The position numbers and the translations under genes are program-made. Of a stretch of 64,000 bases of DNA, positions 7,599 to 15,585 are shown in pieces. Position 1 is the stretch's first letter. Each line of letters opens with the position of its first letter. A model generated the notes under the pieces. That model worked only from the letters and a program-made list of their open reading frames with translations. It was not told the origin of the DNA and did no database searches. The DNA comes from Tautonia rosea (GTDB lineage Bacteria > Planctomycetota > Planctomycetia > Isosphaerales > Isosphaeraceae): positions 231,605 to 295,604 of the forward strand of contig NZ_JABBYO010000009.1 of NCBI RefSeq assembly GCF_012958305.1, written 5' to 3'.

Positions 7599-10187
7599 TC
7601 AAAGCGTGATCTCGATCGTGGCGTCGTTCCCCTTCCGGGCCTCTACACCGCGCTGCTCGGCCGATCGGCCCGACTCGGGATCAACGACCCGAATCGTGTA
7701 CACCCCTTCGGCAAACGTGAAGGGCCGCCAGCGCGATCCGGTCAGGCGAATTCCATAGACTGGCTCATTTATGGATTCGTCGATCACACGCACGACGGGT
7801 CGATCAACCCCTCGGACGACGACCTCGGGCAAGTCGGCCTGAGCCACTCGGGCCCCGCCGTTGTCGAGCTGCGATACCGTGACCGGCCAGCCGGGGAACT
7901 GGGTGCCCGGCTCGGTCGGGTCGGCCAAGAGGGGCCAGCATTCGACCGTGATTGTCCGGTCGGCCTTGTGAAACCGGACGACGCCGAAGCCGGCCGACTT
8001 GTCCGTCTCGGCCTCCAGCACGCCGACGCCTGGCCTGCGGTCCGGCTTCGGATTGGCACAGGCCAGGACGGTCAAGGGATGGTCGAAGCTGTCCCGGAAG
8101 TCGCCCAGCTCCTTGGGAGCGCCGCTCGGGCGGTTCTCCCCCGGCGACTCGGGCCAGAACCACCGAGGATACAGGTTGTTCACCGCCGGGCTGGCAAAGG
8201 CGACCCCGGCGTCTCGGTGCTCGTCGATTCCATAATGGACGACGGCCGGCAGGTGCTGGTCGCCGGCCAGGTGGAAGGCAAAGGCACGCCGCAAGGCCCG
8301 GACGGCCTCATCGCGGGGGGTCTGCGGCCAGGCGTTGGTATCGTAGTCGGCGATGAGGCGGTTGTCCGGCTGACCATGATGCGTGGCCATCGCCGTAAAG
8401 ATCGTCTGGGAGATGGCGGCCTTCATCTCAACCCCCTGCCAGTCGTCGGCCCAGGCTTCGAGGAACCGGAGTTGCGGATCGCCCAGCAATTCCAGGCCGG
8501 GACGGTCGGCGGTCTCCGGGTCGAAGTCGGGGTCGACCACGTGGTCGGCTCGGCCGCTGGTGGTGGGGGGCACCTTGCCGTCCGGGCCGCTCTTGTACTG
8601 GCGATCGGCCAGGATGGCGAAGCCAATGCCGCCGTAGGTCAGCGGGCCGTAATAGCCGGTGATCCCCTGAAGGCCCGGCTCGGCAGGGGAATCAGGATGG
8701 TGGGCCGTCTCGATCGCATGCACCACGTTGACGAACTCGGCCATCTGCTTGTACCCCCCCTTGGACTCAGCCTCGGAGGTGTTGCCGGGGGCCTTCTTGC
8801 CGCCTTCGCCCCAGAGGTTGCCATGGTAGACGTCGTGATCGTCGGGGATGGCAATGCTCGGGCGGTCTCGGGTCACGTCGCGCCAGGTCCAGCCATGCTG
8901 ATACCACTTGCGCATCAGGTCGAGCAGGGCGATGTCCACGTCGTTCCGCTCGACACCAAAGCCGCCGGTCGACTCGTAGAACTGGTCGCCGGTGAAGACG
9001 ATCAGGTCGGGGTCGAGCTTCGCCACACTCGCCACGCACGCCTCGTTCGGGAAGGCGTAGTGGGCGTTACAGGAGATGTCGGCCACGGTCAGGACATCCG
9101 CCTCGACCGGGTCACGGCGGATGAGGCCCTCGAAGGTATCCTCTCGGCCCGAACCGTCTGTGAATTTCTCAACATACGAGATTCTGTAAGGAATATTGAT
9201 CTGATCATCCCAACCCTCAACCCTGAAGGTGGCAAGGAACGACCGGGGGTCGATGGTCGCCTCGGCGACCTGCGTCCAGGAGCCGTCTCGATCGACGAGC
9301 AGGCGGATCGAATGCTCATCCTCCGGGCCAAGGGGGGGCATCTGCACCGACATCTTCATCGTACCGCCGTGCAGAGTGTACTGGTTAAAGAGGATCGGGC
9401 CGAAGCGACGGTCGTCGTGGGCGTCGACCTTCGAGCCGGAGACGGTCCAGTCGGCAAACCACCAGGTTCCGGCCGGGGGAAGGTTCGCGTTGTTTGCCTG
9501 CTGCGCCGCGGGACGAGGAGGGCCGAAATTGCTCATGAGGGCGAGGTTGCCGACCAGCGATGCTCCCGGCACTCCCGAACGCTCGACGGAGCCCAGCACT
9601 CGACCGTCGGTCGGATCGAGGGCGGAGAGCGTCAGGTGGAATCCGTTCCCCTCAGGGTCGATCGCGAGGCGAAGTTCGACCGCTTCGGCATTCAGGTCGA
9701 CCGGTGCCGAGACGGCCTCGGGGCCGTCACCGAGGAACAGCCGGCCGTTGGTTCGCAGACCGGCCGGGAATCCCGAACCGTGCACGAGGTTGTTGCGGTA
9801 GTCTCCCAGCGGCCCCCGGACGCCAACTTCGAAGCCGGCCGATCCGCTCGCCTCGGCCAGCGGGCCGCCGTCGATCGAGCCGAGCTGGACGCTCATCCGA
9901 AGCGTTCCCGAGCGATTGGCCAGGTCATGCGTCAAGAGATGCAGCGATCGGCCGGTGGCGGGCCGAAAGCATTCCAGCCGGCCACCCCGAATGCGCCAGT
10001 CCTGAAGCGGGTTGGACCAGAAGGCGGCGCCGGGCCAGACGCGATCAGGGACGAGGTCCCAACGGCTCCGGAACTCGGATGTCGGGGCGTCCTCGGCGCG
10101 TCCGGATCGCGGCAGGGCCGAGAGGGCCGCAGTCGCCGCGGCGGAGTCGACGAGGAACGACCGGCGAGAAACGGAAGGCTTAGTCAT
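7599..10187 (-). CDS. Tat-exported PhoD-like phosphatase/phosphodiesterase
   Basis: An 862-residue protein starting MTKPSVSRRSFLVDSAAATA, a twin-arginine signal (RRSFL followed by an Ala-rich segment), so it should be exported folded. Residues about 40-270 form a beta-sandwich-like region, possibly a sugar- or substrate-binding domain. From about residue 340 come PhoD-type calcineurin-fold motifs: VADISCNAHY, LIVFTGDQFYES (about 397-406), DDHDVYHGN (about 449) and AGDQHLPA (about 641), which bind the catalytic metals. Known family members hydrolyse phosphomono- or diesters; the substrate here is not evident. ATG 10187 is set by the Tat signal; the frame stays open upstream to 11291 but that part overlaps the oppositely oriented P450 gene and is a shadow. 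No Pho box was recognised. Confidence 0.88.
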   Translation of the reverse strand: MTKPSVSRRSFLVDSAAATAALSALPRSGRAEDAPTSEFRSRWDLVPDRVWPGAAFWSNPLQDWRIRGGRLECFRPATGRSLHLLTHDLANRSGTLRMSVQLGSIDGGPLAEASGSAGFEVGVRGPLGDYRNNLVHGSGFPAGLRTNGRLFLGDGPEAVSAPVDLNAEAVELRLAIDPEGNGFHLTLSALDPTDGRVLGSVERSGVPGASLVGNLALMSNFGPPRPAAQQANNANLPPAGTWWFADWTVSGSKVDAHDDRRFGPILFNQYTLHGGTMKMSVQMPPLGPEDEHSIRLLVDRDGSWTQVAEATIDPRSFLATFRVEGWDDQINIPYRISYVEKFTDGSGREDTFEGLIRRDPVEADVLTVADISCNAHYAFPNEACVASVAKLDPDLIVFTGDQFYESTGGFGVERNDVDIALLDLMRKWYQHGWTWRDVTRDRPSIAIPDDHDVYHGNLWGEGGKKAPGNTSEAESKGGYKQMAEFVNVVHAIETAHHPDSPAEPGLQGITGYYGPLTYGGIGFAILADRQYKSGPDGKVPPTTSGRADHVVDPDFDPETADRPGLELLGDPQLRFLEAWADDWQGVEMKAAISQTIFTAMATHHGQPDNRLIADYDTNAWPQTPRDEAVRALRRAFAFHLAGDQHLPAVVHYGIDEHRDAGVAFASPAVNNLYPRWFWPESPGENRPSGAPKELGDFRDSFDHPLTVLACANPKPDRRPGVGVLEAETDKSAGFGVVRFHKADRTITVECWPLLADPTEPGTQFPGWPVTVSQLDNGGARVAQADLPEVVVRGVDRPVVRVIDESINEPVYGIRLTGSRWRPFTFAEGVYTIRVVDPESGRSAEQRGVEARKGNDATIEITL

Positions 10188-10436
10188 GATGGGAGAGGCT
10201 CGGTACGGATCAGGGCGAGGTGGCCGGCCAACGGTGGTCGGGGACGTTCCCCCGAGACCTTGGTCATGGTAATGCGTCCGAAGGGCCGGGGGAACCCATC
10301 GGATTGCCCGCTCGACGCCGAAACGGTTCTCGCGGTAAGGTCGATGCCGGAATGGCCCTTGATCCGGAACCATCCTGATCGAGGATTGACCCGAGTCAGG
10401 GGCCCAGCATGTCTCGATCTGTCGGAACCCTTCGCC
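10188..10436. other. Divergent intergenic region between PhoD-like and P450 genes
   Basis: About 250 bases holding both divergent promoters. I found no convincing hexamers, palindromes or small gene; open frames running through it are extensions of the long shadows. Confidence 0.4.
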
Positions 10437-11822
10437 ATGAGTCCCTCCCCCACTAGCGAACTGATCCGGGGCCAGCGTCCTCCCGGCCCGACCGGGCGAT
10501 GGCTTTCCGGGAACATCCAGCCCTTCCGGAACGACCGGCTCGCGTTCCTGACCGACTGTGCCCAGCGATTCGGAGACGTGGTCGCCCTGCGGCTCGGCCC
10601 GAGGAGGATCTGGGCCCTGAATCACCCGGATCTGGTCGAGGACGTGCTCGTCCGCCACAATCGCATCTTCACGAAACACTTCGCCCTCAGGGCCGCCAAG
10701 CCGACCCTCGGCGAGGGCCTTTTGACCAGCGAAGGGGAGTTCTGGCGCCGCCAGCGAAGGCTCTCGCAACCGGCATTTCACCGCGACCGGATCGCCGGCT
10801 ACGGCGACGTGATGGTCGCGTACACCGATCGGATGCTCCGATCGTGGGCCGACGGCCAGCAGAGAGACGCTCAGGCCGACATGATGCAGTTGACCCTGGA
10901 GATCGTCGCCAAAACACTCTTTGATGCCGATATCGTGAAGGGGGCGGCCGATATCGCCGAGGCGATGGAAGTCCTCATGGTCAACTTCACCCGCAAGGTG
11001 AACCGACTCGTCCCCTTGCCGGGCTGGCTGCCGGTGCCGGAGAACTTCCGGTTCTGGAGGGCGATGGGCGTGGTCAACCAGACGCTCGACGCCATCATCT
11101 CCGGCCGTCGGCGCGAGGAGCGCGATCGGGGCGACCTGCTCTCGATGCTCCTGCTGGCGAGCGATCCCGAGGGGGACGGCTCGGGGATGTCTGACCGGCA
11201 GCTTCGCGATGAGGTCGTCACCCTGTTCATGGCCGGTCACGAGACGACGGCCAACACCCTGGCGTGGGCCTGGCTCTTGCTGGCGAAGCATCCGGAGATC
11301 GAAGCGCGCTTACACGACGAGCTGGACGAGGTACTCGACGACGGCCGGCCGCCAACGGTCGCCGACCTGCCGAGGCTCCGTTACACCGACATGGTCATCA
11401 CCGAGACGCTCCGGGTCTTGCCGACCGTTTGGCTCCTGGGCCGCGAGGCGACCGAGGAGGTTGAGATCGGGGGATATAAAGCACCCACTGGCACAACCAT
11501 GTGGATGAGCCAATGGGTGATCCATCGGGACCCGCGATGGTTCGACGAGCCGGAAACCTTCCTCCCCGATCGCTGGGCCGATGGCCTGGCCCGCCGATTG
11601 CCCCGCTATGCGTATTTTCCGTTCGGAGGCGGGCCGAGGATTTGCATCGGCAATCACTTCGCTCAGATGGAGGCCGTCTTGCTGCTGGCGACGATCGCCC
11701 GGCGATTCCGTCTGATCGTTCCCGAAGGATTCACTCCCCGGCCCATTCCGACCATGACCCTGCGGCCCGAAGGAGGGCTTCCGGTGCAGCTTGAGGAGCG
11801 TCGGCCTGCTTCAAATGATTGA
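10437..11822 (+). CDS. Cytochrome P450
   Basis: A 461-residue soluble-type P450 monooxygenase. Diagnostic parts are the I-helix oxygen-binding motif FMAGHETTANTLAW, the K-helix ETLR (ExxR), and the haem loop FPFGGGPRICIGNHFAQME, with the thiolate Cys at about residue 403. An N-terminal proline-rich PPGPTG precedes the fold and there is no membrane anchor. The profile, with AGHETT and FGGGPRxCIG, resembles bacterial CYP102/CYP4-like fatty acid or terpenoid hydroxylases, but substrate cannot be read from sequence. ATG 10437 is used because it precedes the PPGP region; the frame is open far upstream but only as antisense shadow of the PhoD gene. No ferredoxin or reductase partner is adjacent. 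Confidence 0.92.
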   Translation: MSPSPTSELIRGQRPPGPTGRWLSGNIQPFRNDRLAFLTDCAQRFGDVVALRLGPRRIWALNHPDLVEDVLVRHNRIFTKHFALRAAKPTLGEGLLTSEGEFWRRQRRLSQPAFHRDRIAGYGDVMVAYTDRMLRSWADGQQRDAQADMMQLTLEIVAKTLFDADIVKGAADIAEAMEVLMVNFTRKVNRLVPLPGWLPVPENFRFWRAMGVVNQTLDAIISGRRREERDRGDLLSMLLLASDPEGDGSGMSDRQLRDEVVTLFMAGHETTANTLAWAWLLLAKHPEIEARLHDELDEVLDDGRPPTVADLPRLRYTDMVITETLRVLPTVWLLGREATEEVEIGGYKAPTGTTMWMSQWVIHRDPRWFDEPETFLPDRWADGLARRLPRYAYFPFGGGPRICIGNHFAQMEAVLLLATIARRFRLIVPEGFTPRPIPTMTLRPEGGLPVQLEERRPASND

Positions 11823-11843
11823 AATCCGAACACTTAATCATTT

Positions 11844-12698
11844 CTAGTTCCATTGAACGATTCCCATGTGCATCGAGACGGCCCAGACCAGGAAGACCCG
11901 CGAGTGGAGTCGCCAGCGCCAGGGGGAGGAGGTCTGGAGCCCGGTCAGGTGGGGGGCGATGCTCGGGTCGTGCCGCAAGGCGGCGAGGATCTGGTTCGGG
12001 TGCAATCCGTGGTAGTGGGAGCCGGAGCGGAGAAGCCAGGGGAGGAGATCGGCCAGCCGCTCATCGGGGGTGTCCGGCAAACTCGGGAAGCACTTCGAGG
12101 AGGCGATGTCGGTGATGAGGGTCGCCCGGCCGACCGGACCGGCCAGGCGGGCGAGCAGGCGGAGATGGCCCCGGCGGATCGCCTCCATCACGGCTGTTCC
12201 TCGCGGATGGTGGTCGCCGAGGGCGTGGGCGGTGGTGTCGGTCAACTGGCTCAGCAGGCAGGTGGAGGCGACGTGGTCGAACGGCCCCGGTAGGACCAGC
12301 GGAACCCGGTTGCCGGGCCAGTTCGCCAGGGCGTCGAGGTCGGCCGGGCGGACCTCGGCGCGGGGGGACCAGGAGGCAATCGTCTCGACCATCGCGGTCA
12401 GGTCAAGCCCGCCGTGGAGGTGGATTCCCGGATGGTCGGCCACCCCTTGTCGGGCGACCCCTTCGCCGAGGGCCGTCGGGTCGAGGTCGACGAGATGGAC
12501 CTCGCGGTAGCCTTCCAGAAGGGTCGGTAGGTCGAGGTCGTTGGTATTTCCCGCACCGAGGATACAGAGCCGTCCTCCCGGAGCCGAGGTGAGCAGGGTC
12601 GAGACCTGGCGACGGTGATCGGCGAAGGTGTCCCACTGACTGCGGGTTGAGGTGTTGAACCCGGCCTGTCGCTGGCGAGGATCGTGGAGCATCGACAT
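11844..12698 (-). CDS. Class I methyltransferase-like Rossmann protein, last gene of photolyase-like operon
   Basis: A 284-residue protein with a methyltransferase-like nucleotide-binding signature: CILGAGNTNDLDL (about residues 45-57) resembles motif I of SAM-binding Rossmann folds, followed by an acidic strand end in EVHLVDLDP (motif II). Target and activity are unknown. It begins 3 bases after the stop of the renalase-like FAD gene, so both are almost surely cotranscribed. ATG 12698 is followed by a second ATG at 12692; the first is chosen. In other bacteria, photolyase-like and FAD-oxidoreductase genes of light-response clusters often sit with a methyltransferase, which supports the grouping but not a precise role. 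The C-terminus (HSRVFLVWAV) is convergent with the P450 gene. Confidence 0.75.
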   Translation of the reverse strand: MSMLHDPRQRQAGFNTSTRSQWDTFADHRRQVSTLLTSAPGGRLCILGAGNTNDLDLPTLLEGYREVHLVDLDPTALGEGVARQGVADHPGIHLHGGLDLTAMVETIASWSPRAEVRPADLDALANWPGNRVPLVLPGPFDHVASTCLLSQLTDTTAHALGDHHPRGTAVMEAIRRGHLRLLARLAGPVGRATLITDIASSKCFPSLPDTPDERLADLLPWLLRSGSHYHGLHPNQILAALRHDPSIAPHLTGLQTSSPWRWRLHSRVFLVWAVSMHMGIVQWN

Positions 12699-12701
12699 TC
12701 G

Positions 12702-13685
12702 TCACGGGAAGGATTCGATCAACGCCTGAGCACAGGCGAATCCGCTCTGAAAGGCCCCCTCGATCGACCCGAGCAAGGCCCAATCGCCACAGGCGGCCAG
12801 GTGGGCTTCGGGGTCGATCAGGCAAGGTGTTCCCAGGGGGTCAACCGGCTGGGCAAAGAGCCATCGGTGGAGCGACTCGACGCGAGGCGGGCCGAGGAGG
12901 ATCGCAAAGGTCTCCTCGGCGGCGGCTCGCAGAAACCGGGCGACCTCCGAGGGATCGCGATCGCGGTGGGCCTCGGACCAGGCGTGATTCGCCTGGAGAA
13001 CCAGGGCGGGCGACTCCGGTCGGCCCGGCTTGCTCTGCTCGTTTGACGCCCACCGCAGGACGGGATGATCGCATCGGATGCCGTCGAACGGCAAGACGGT
13101 TCCGTCCTCGGGGGTGGTCATCCAGGCGAAGCAGACAGCCATCGGAATCGATTCGAGGGTCGCTGCCAGTGACGAATGCTCGCGAAGCAAGGCGGCGGCC
13201 TGCGCGGGGGGAGCCGTCACGATGACTGCGTCGAACGTCCCGAATGAGGAGCCGTCACGAGCGATGATCGTCCAGGAGTCCGCCGATTGTTCGATTCGAT
13301 CGACATGAACGCTCATCCGGACGTCGATCCCTTCGGCCAGCCTCTGGCCGATCGTCCCCATGCCGGGGACGCCGACGAACCGGGGAGATTCGGGAAGCTC
13401 CGGGATCAAAAGGCCCGATTCGAAGCGAGCGAAGCGGCCTTGCCAGACATCAAGGCAGGACGATGCGCCCGAAGCTTCCAGAAACGTCTGGAAGGTGGGG
13501 TCGGTGATCGAAAACCAGGGGGGGCCGTGATCAAAGGAGAGCCCGTCCATCGACCGGGTCGAGGCGCGGCCTCCGGGGCGCCGCCCTTTGTCGAGAACGA
13601 CGACGGAGTGCCCGCACTCACGCAACCGACGGGCGGCGGTCAGCCCGGCAATCCCAGCCCCGATGATCCCGAAACGCTTGGGCAT
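12702..13685 (-). CDS. FAD/NAD(P)-dependent amine-oxidase-like (renalase-like) oxidoreductase
   Basis: A 327-residue flavoprotein. The N-terminus has the dinucleotide-binding signature FGIIGAGIAGLTAARRL (residues 5-21) with the acidic end of the second strand at VVLDKG, then GRAST and FDHGPPWFSI, which are typical of the short renalase-like branch of the flavin amine oxidases. The C-terminal CGDWALLGSIEGAFQSG is the FAD-contacting GD motif. Renalases oxidise aberrant dihydronicotinamide isomers; this role is possible but unproven. It lies 18 bases downstream of the photolyase-like gene and 3 bases upstream of the methyltransferase-like gene, in one apparent operon. Confidence 0.85.
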   Translation of the reverse strand: MPKRFGIIGAGIAGLTAARRLRECGHSVVVLDKGRRPGGRASTRSMDGLSFDHGPPWFSITDPTFQTFLEASGASSCLDVWQGRFARFESGLLIPELPESPRFVGVPGMGTIGQRLAEGIDVRMSVHVDRIEQSADSWTIIARDGSSFGTFDAVIVTAPPAQAAALLREHSSLAATLESIPMAVCFAWMTTPEDGTVLPFDGIRCDHPVLRWASNEQSKPGRPESPALVLQANHAWSEAHRDRDPSEVARFLRAAAEETFAILLGPPRVESLHRWLFAQPVDPLGTPCLIDPEAHLAACGDWALLGSIEGAFQSGFACAQALIESFP

Positions 13686-13703
13686 GAGTCGATTTCTCTC
13701 GGA

Positions 13704-14951
13704 TCAACGGAGCGTCATCAATCCGAGGCGGTCGAGGACCTCTGGAATCTCGGACTTGAAGCGGAAGAAGCCGGCGGTGGCAAAGGGCCAGAAGGCGTCA
13801 TCCCACTCCTTGCGGAGCACGGCGAGCGTGATGCCAGCCTCTCGAAGCGGCTCGCGGAGTGCATCGACCCGCTCTCGGGCGGGCCCCTGGGGAGACTCGG
13901 CGGTGACGATCCGGTCGATGCCGTGCCGCTTCGCCCAGTTGAGGACCGGTTCGAGCCAGTCGCCGATCGGGTCGAGGCGATCGGTCGGGGCGTCGAAGAC
14001 CCGAGCGGCGCGATCGAGGGCGTCGTCCATCGCTCCGTGGGTAAAGGCACGCGGCAAGGGGCCGACGGGCATCGGCGAGCGGTCGTCGAGGTTGACGATT
14101 CCGGCAAGGGCCACGACCTGATCGGGGTCGAGGCCGAGGGTGGTGGGATCGAGGTCGTCCTCGGTCACGAGCAGACCGACCGGGCCCTGGCCGGGGCGAT
14201 CGGCCGGAGGCAACGGTCGGGGGCGAGGGGGAGGAGGGCCGGGGATCGGCTCGGCGGTCGTCGTAAATCGCTCGGTGGGACGGAACCGACCGGACGTGAA
14301 GCGGGCAATATTCCCGGCGCTGGCCAGATAGGTTTTCCCCTGCGTCTGAAGCCCGGCCACCCATCGCCAGGAGAGGGTGTTCGAGGCCGGGTCGCCGTCG
14401 AGGAGGTGGCGGAGGAAGAAGTCGGCCCCAAGGGCCCAGGGAAGACGCAGGGTGAAGATCCAGAGGCTCGCGAACCACATGCGGGCATGGTTGTGCAGAT
14501 AGCCGGTCGAGATCAATTCGTCGGCCCAGTGATCGAGGCATTCGATGCCGGATCGGCCGGAGATGGCGGCCTCCCAGCGATCGCGGAGGCGGCGGTCGCG
14601 CTCCAGCTCCGCGAGAAGGTCAACGACGTCGGACCGGTAGGATCGCCAGACTCCCGGCCGGAGTTCGAGCCAACCTTTCCAGTAGGTCCGCCAGCAGACC
14701 TCCTGGACGAATTTCTCGGCCTGAGCGAGAGAATACCGCTCCAGCACCTCGCCGATGACTTCCTCTTCCCGAACGAGGCGATGACGGAGGTACGGGGAGA
14801 GGGTGGAAACGTGAGAATGCTTGCCCGGGCCTTCGTCGAAATTGCGGGAATCGGCATACGCCCTGCCGGCGCGGGGCAGAAAGGCGTTGAGGCGGCGGAG
14901 GCCCTCGGCGCGGGTCGGGGTCCAGGGGGACGAAGCAGAGGCGTCGGCCAT
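13704..14951 (-). CDS. Cryptochrome/photolyase-like FAD-binding protein with rearranged domains
   Basis: A 415-residue protein whose first about 240 residues match the helical FAD-binding domain of photolyases and cryptochromes: SPYLRHRL, EVCWRTYWKGW, TGYLHNHARMWFASLW and NTLSWRWVAGLQTQGKTYLA. The usual N-terminal alpha/beta antenna domain is absent. Instead a Pro-rich linker (about 240-255) leads to an alpha/beta-looking C-terminal part containing HGIDRIVTAESPQGP, suggesting either a permuted antenna domain or a new one. It is thus a flavin photoreceptor or light-driven repair-like enzyme of uncertain activity. ATG 14951 is the first start before the recognisable fold. It follows a winged-helix regulator gene and precedes the FAD oxidoreductase. 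Confidence 0.85.
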   Translation of the reverse strand: MADASASSPWTPTRAEGLRRLNAFLPRAGRAYADSRNFDEGPGKHSHVSTLSPYLRHRLVREEEVIGEVLERYSLAQAEKFVQEVCWRTYWKGWLELRPGVWRSYRSDVVDLLAELERDRRLRDRWEAAISGRSGIECLDHWADELISTGYLHNHARMWFASLWIFTLRLPWALGADFFLRHLLDGDPASNTLSWRWVAGLQTQGKTYLASAGNIARFTSGRFRPTERFTTTAEPIPGPPPPRPRPLPPADRPGQGPVGLLVTEDDLDPTTLGLDPDQVVALAGIVNLDDRSPMPVGPLPRAFTHGAMDDALDRAARVFDAPTDRLDPIGDWLEPVLNWAKRHGIDRIVTAESPQGPARERVDALREPLREAGITLAVLRKEWDDAFWPFATAGFFRFKSEIPEVLDRLGLMTLR

Positions 14952-15057
14952 CGACGATTTCTCAACAACAGCGGCATCGGGTCCCGGGCGGGAGATGTCT
15001 CCCGATACCCTAGGCACCCTGTCGAAAAGCGTCCAGCCGACGGAGGATGCCCAACGA

Positions 15058-15399
15058 TCAGCGGTCGGAGGTTGGCGACTCCGTTCGGCCCCCAGGGCCA
15101 AGGATGAGATCCAGAAGCACGCGGACCTCGCGATGGGCCTCGACCGGATGGCGCAACGGCAGTTCGGCGTGGACCTCGTACCGATTGCGACGCCCTTCCC
15201 GCACCCGAGAGAGATACCCCCCCTGCTCCAGATCGGCCACGATCCGCTGCACCGCTCGCTCGGTAATGCCGACCCGTTCGGCCACCTCGCGTAAAAGACT
15301 TTCCGGCTCTCGCGCGATGCAAAGCAAGACGTGGGCATGGTTACTGAGGAATGTCCAGTCGCTCCCTCCGGTGGTTTTCGAAATTGGCTCATCTCCCAT
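15058..15399 (-). CDS. Winged-helix transcriptional regulator, first gene of photolyase-like operon
   Basis: A 113-residue protein with a single winged helix-turn-helix. Residues about 20-75 contain LSNHAHVLLCIARE, then LLREVAERVGITERAVQRIV (recognition helix) and a wing in GYLSRVREGRRNRYEV. This is the layout of small MarR/ArsR-like repressors; there is no separate ligand domain and no metal-binding cysteine pattern. It begins at ATG 15399, 34 bases downstream of the -10 element at 15429-15434 and near an ACGCGA-N8-TCGCGT palindrome, so autoregulation is likely. Its position ahead of the photolyase-like gene on the same strand (107-base gap) suggests it controls that operon. Confidence 0.82.
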   Translation of the reverse strand: MGDEPISKTTGGSDWTFLSNHAHVLLCIAREPESLLREVAERVGITERAVQRIVADLEQGGYLSRVREGRRNRYEVHAELPLRHPVEAHREVRVLLDLILGPGGRTESPTSDR

Positions 15400-15428
15400 C
15401 GCTTGACTCCCGATGGAATATGCGATAG

Positions 15429-15458
15429 ATAATACGCGAAATCAGTGTCGCGTTTCAA
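15429..15458 (-). promoter_or_regulatory. Sigma70-type promoter of the winged-helix/photolyase-like operon
   Basis: Read on the minus strand: -35 TTGAAA (15453-15458), an 18-base spacer, and -10 TATTAT (15429-15434). The start codon of the regulator lies about 30 bases below. Within the divergent direction, TTGACT at 15403-15408 with GATAAT at 15428-15433 (19-base spacer) could serve dabB, but that spacing is poor. Confidence 0.6.
15434..15453. promoter_or_regulatory. Candidate operator ACGCGA-N8-TCGCGT between -35 and -10
   Basis: A perfect 6-bp inverted repeat, ACGCGA (15434-15439) and TCGCGT (15448-15453), with an 8-base spacer, fills the promoter spacer. Half-sites are 14 bases centre to centre, suited to a winged-helix dimer. 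Binding here would block RNA polymerase, consistent with repression by the adjacent regulator. Confidence 0.55.
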
Positions 15459-15585
15459 AGAGCGTACGTCGGACCCCGTCCGAAGGGTTGCCCCAGTGTA
15501 ACCCGTCGCAAGGGCCTTTGCCGATGAGGCGTTTCCTCGGCGCGTGGCTTCGAGGTTCTTTTTCTTCAGGAGAAGGGGGTCCGAT

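Noticed and set aside
13287..15107. 606-codon plus-strand frame antisense to the FAD and photolyase-like genes
   Set aside because: Shadow of two strongly supported genes.
15544..15585. GTG 15544 as the dabB start
   Set aside because: No ribosome site; GTG 15586 has AGGAGAAGGGGG at proper distance and begins the expected N-terminus.
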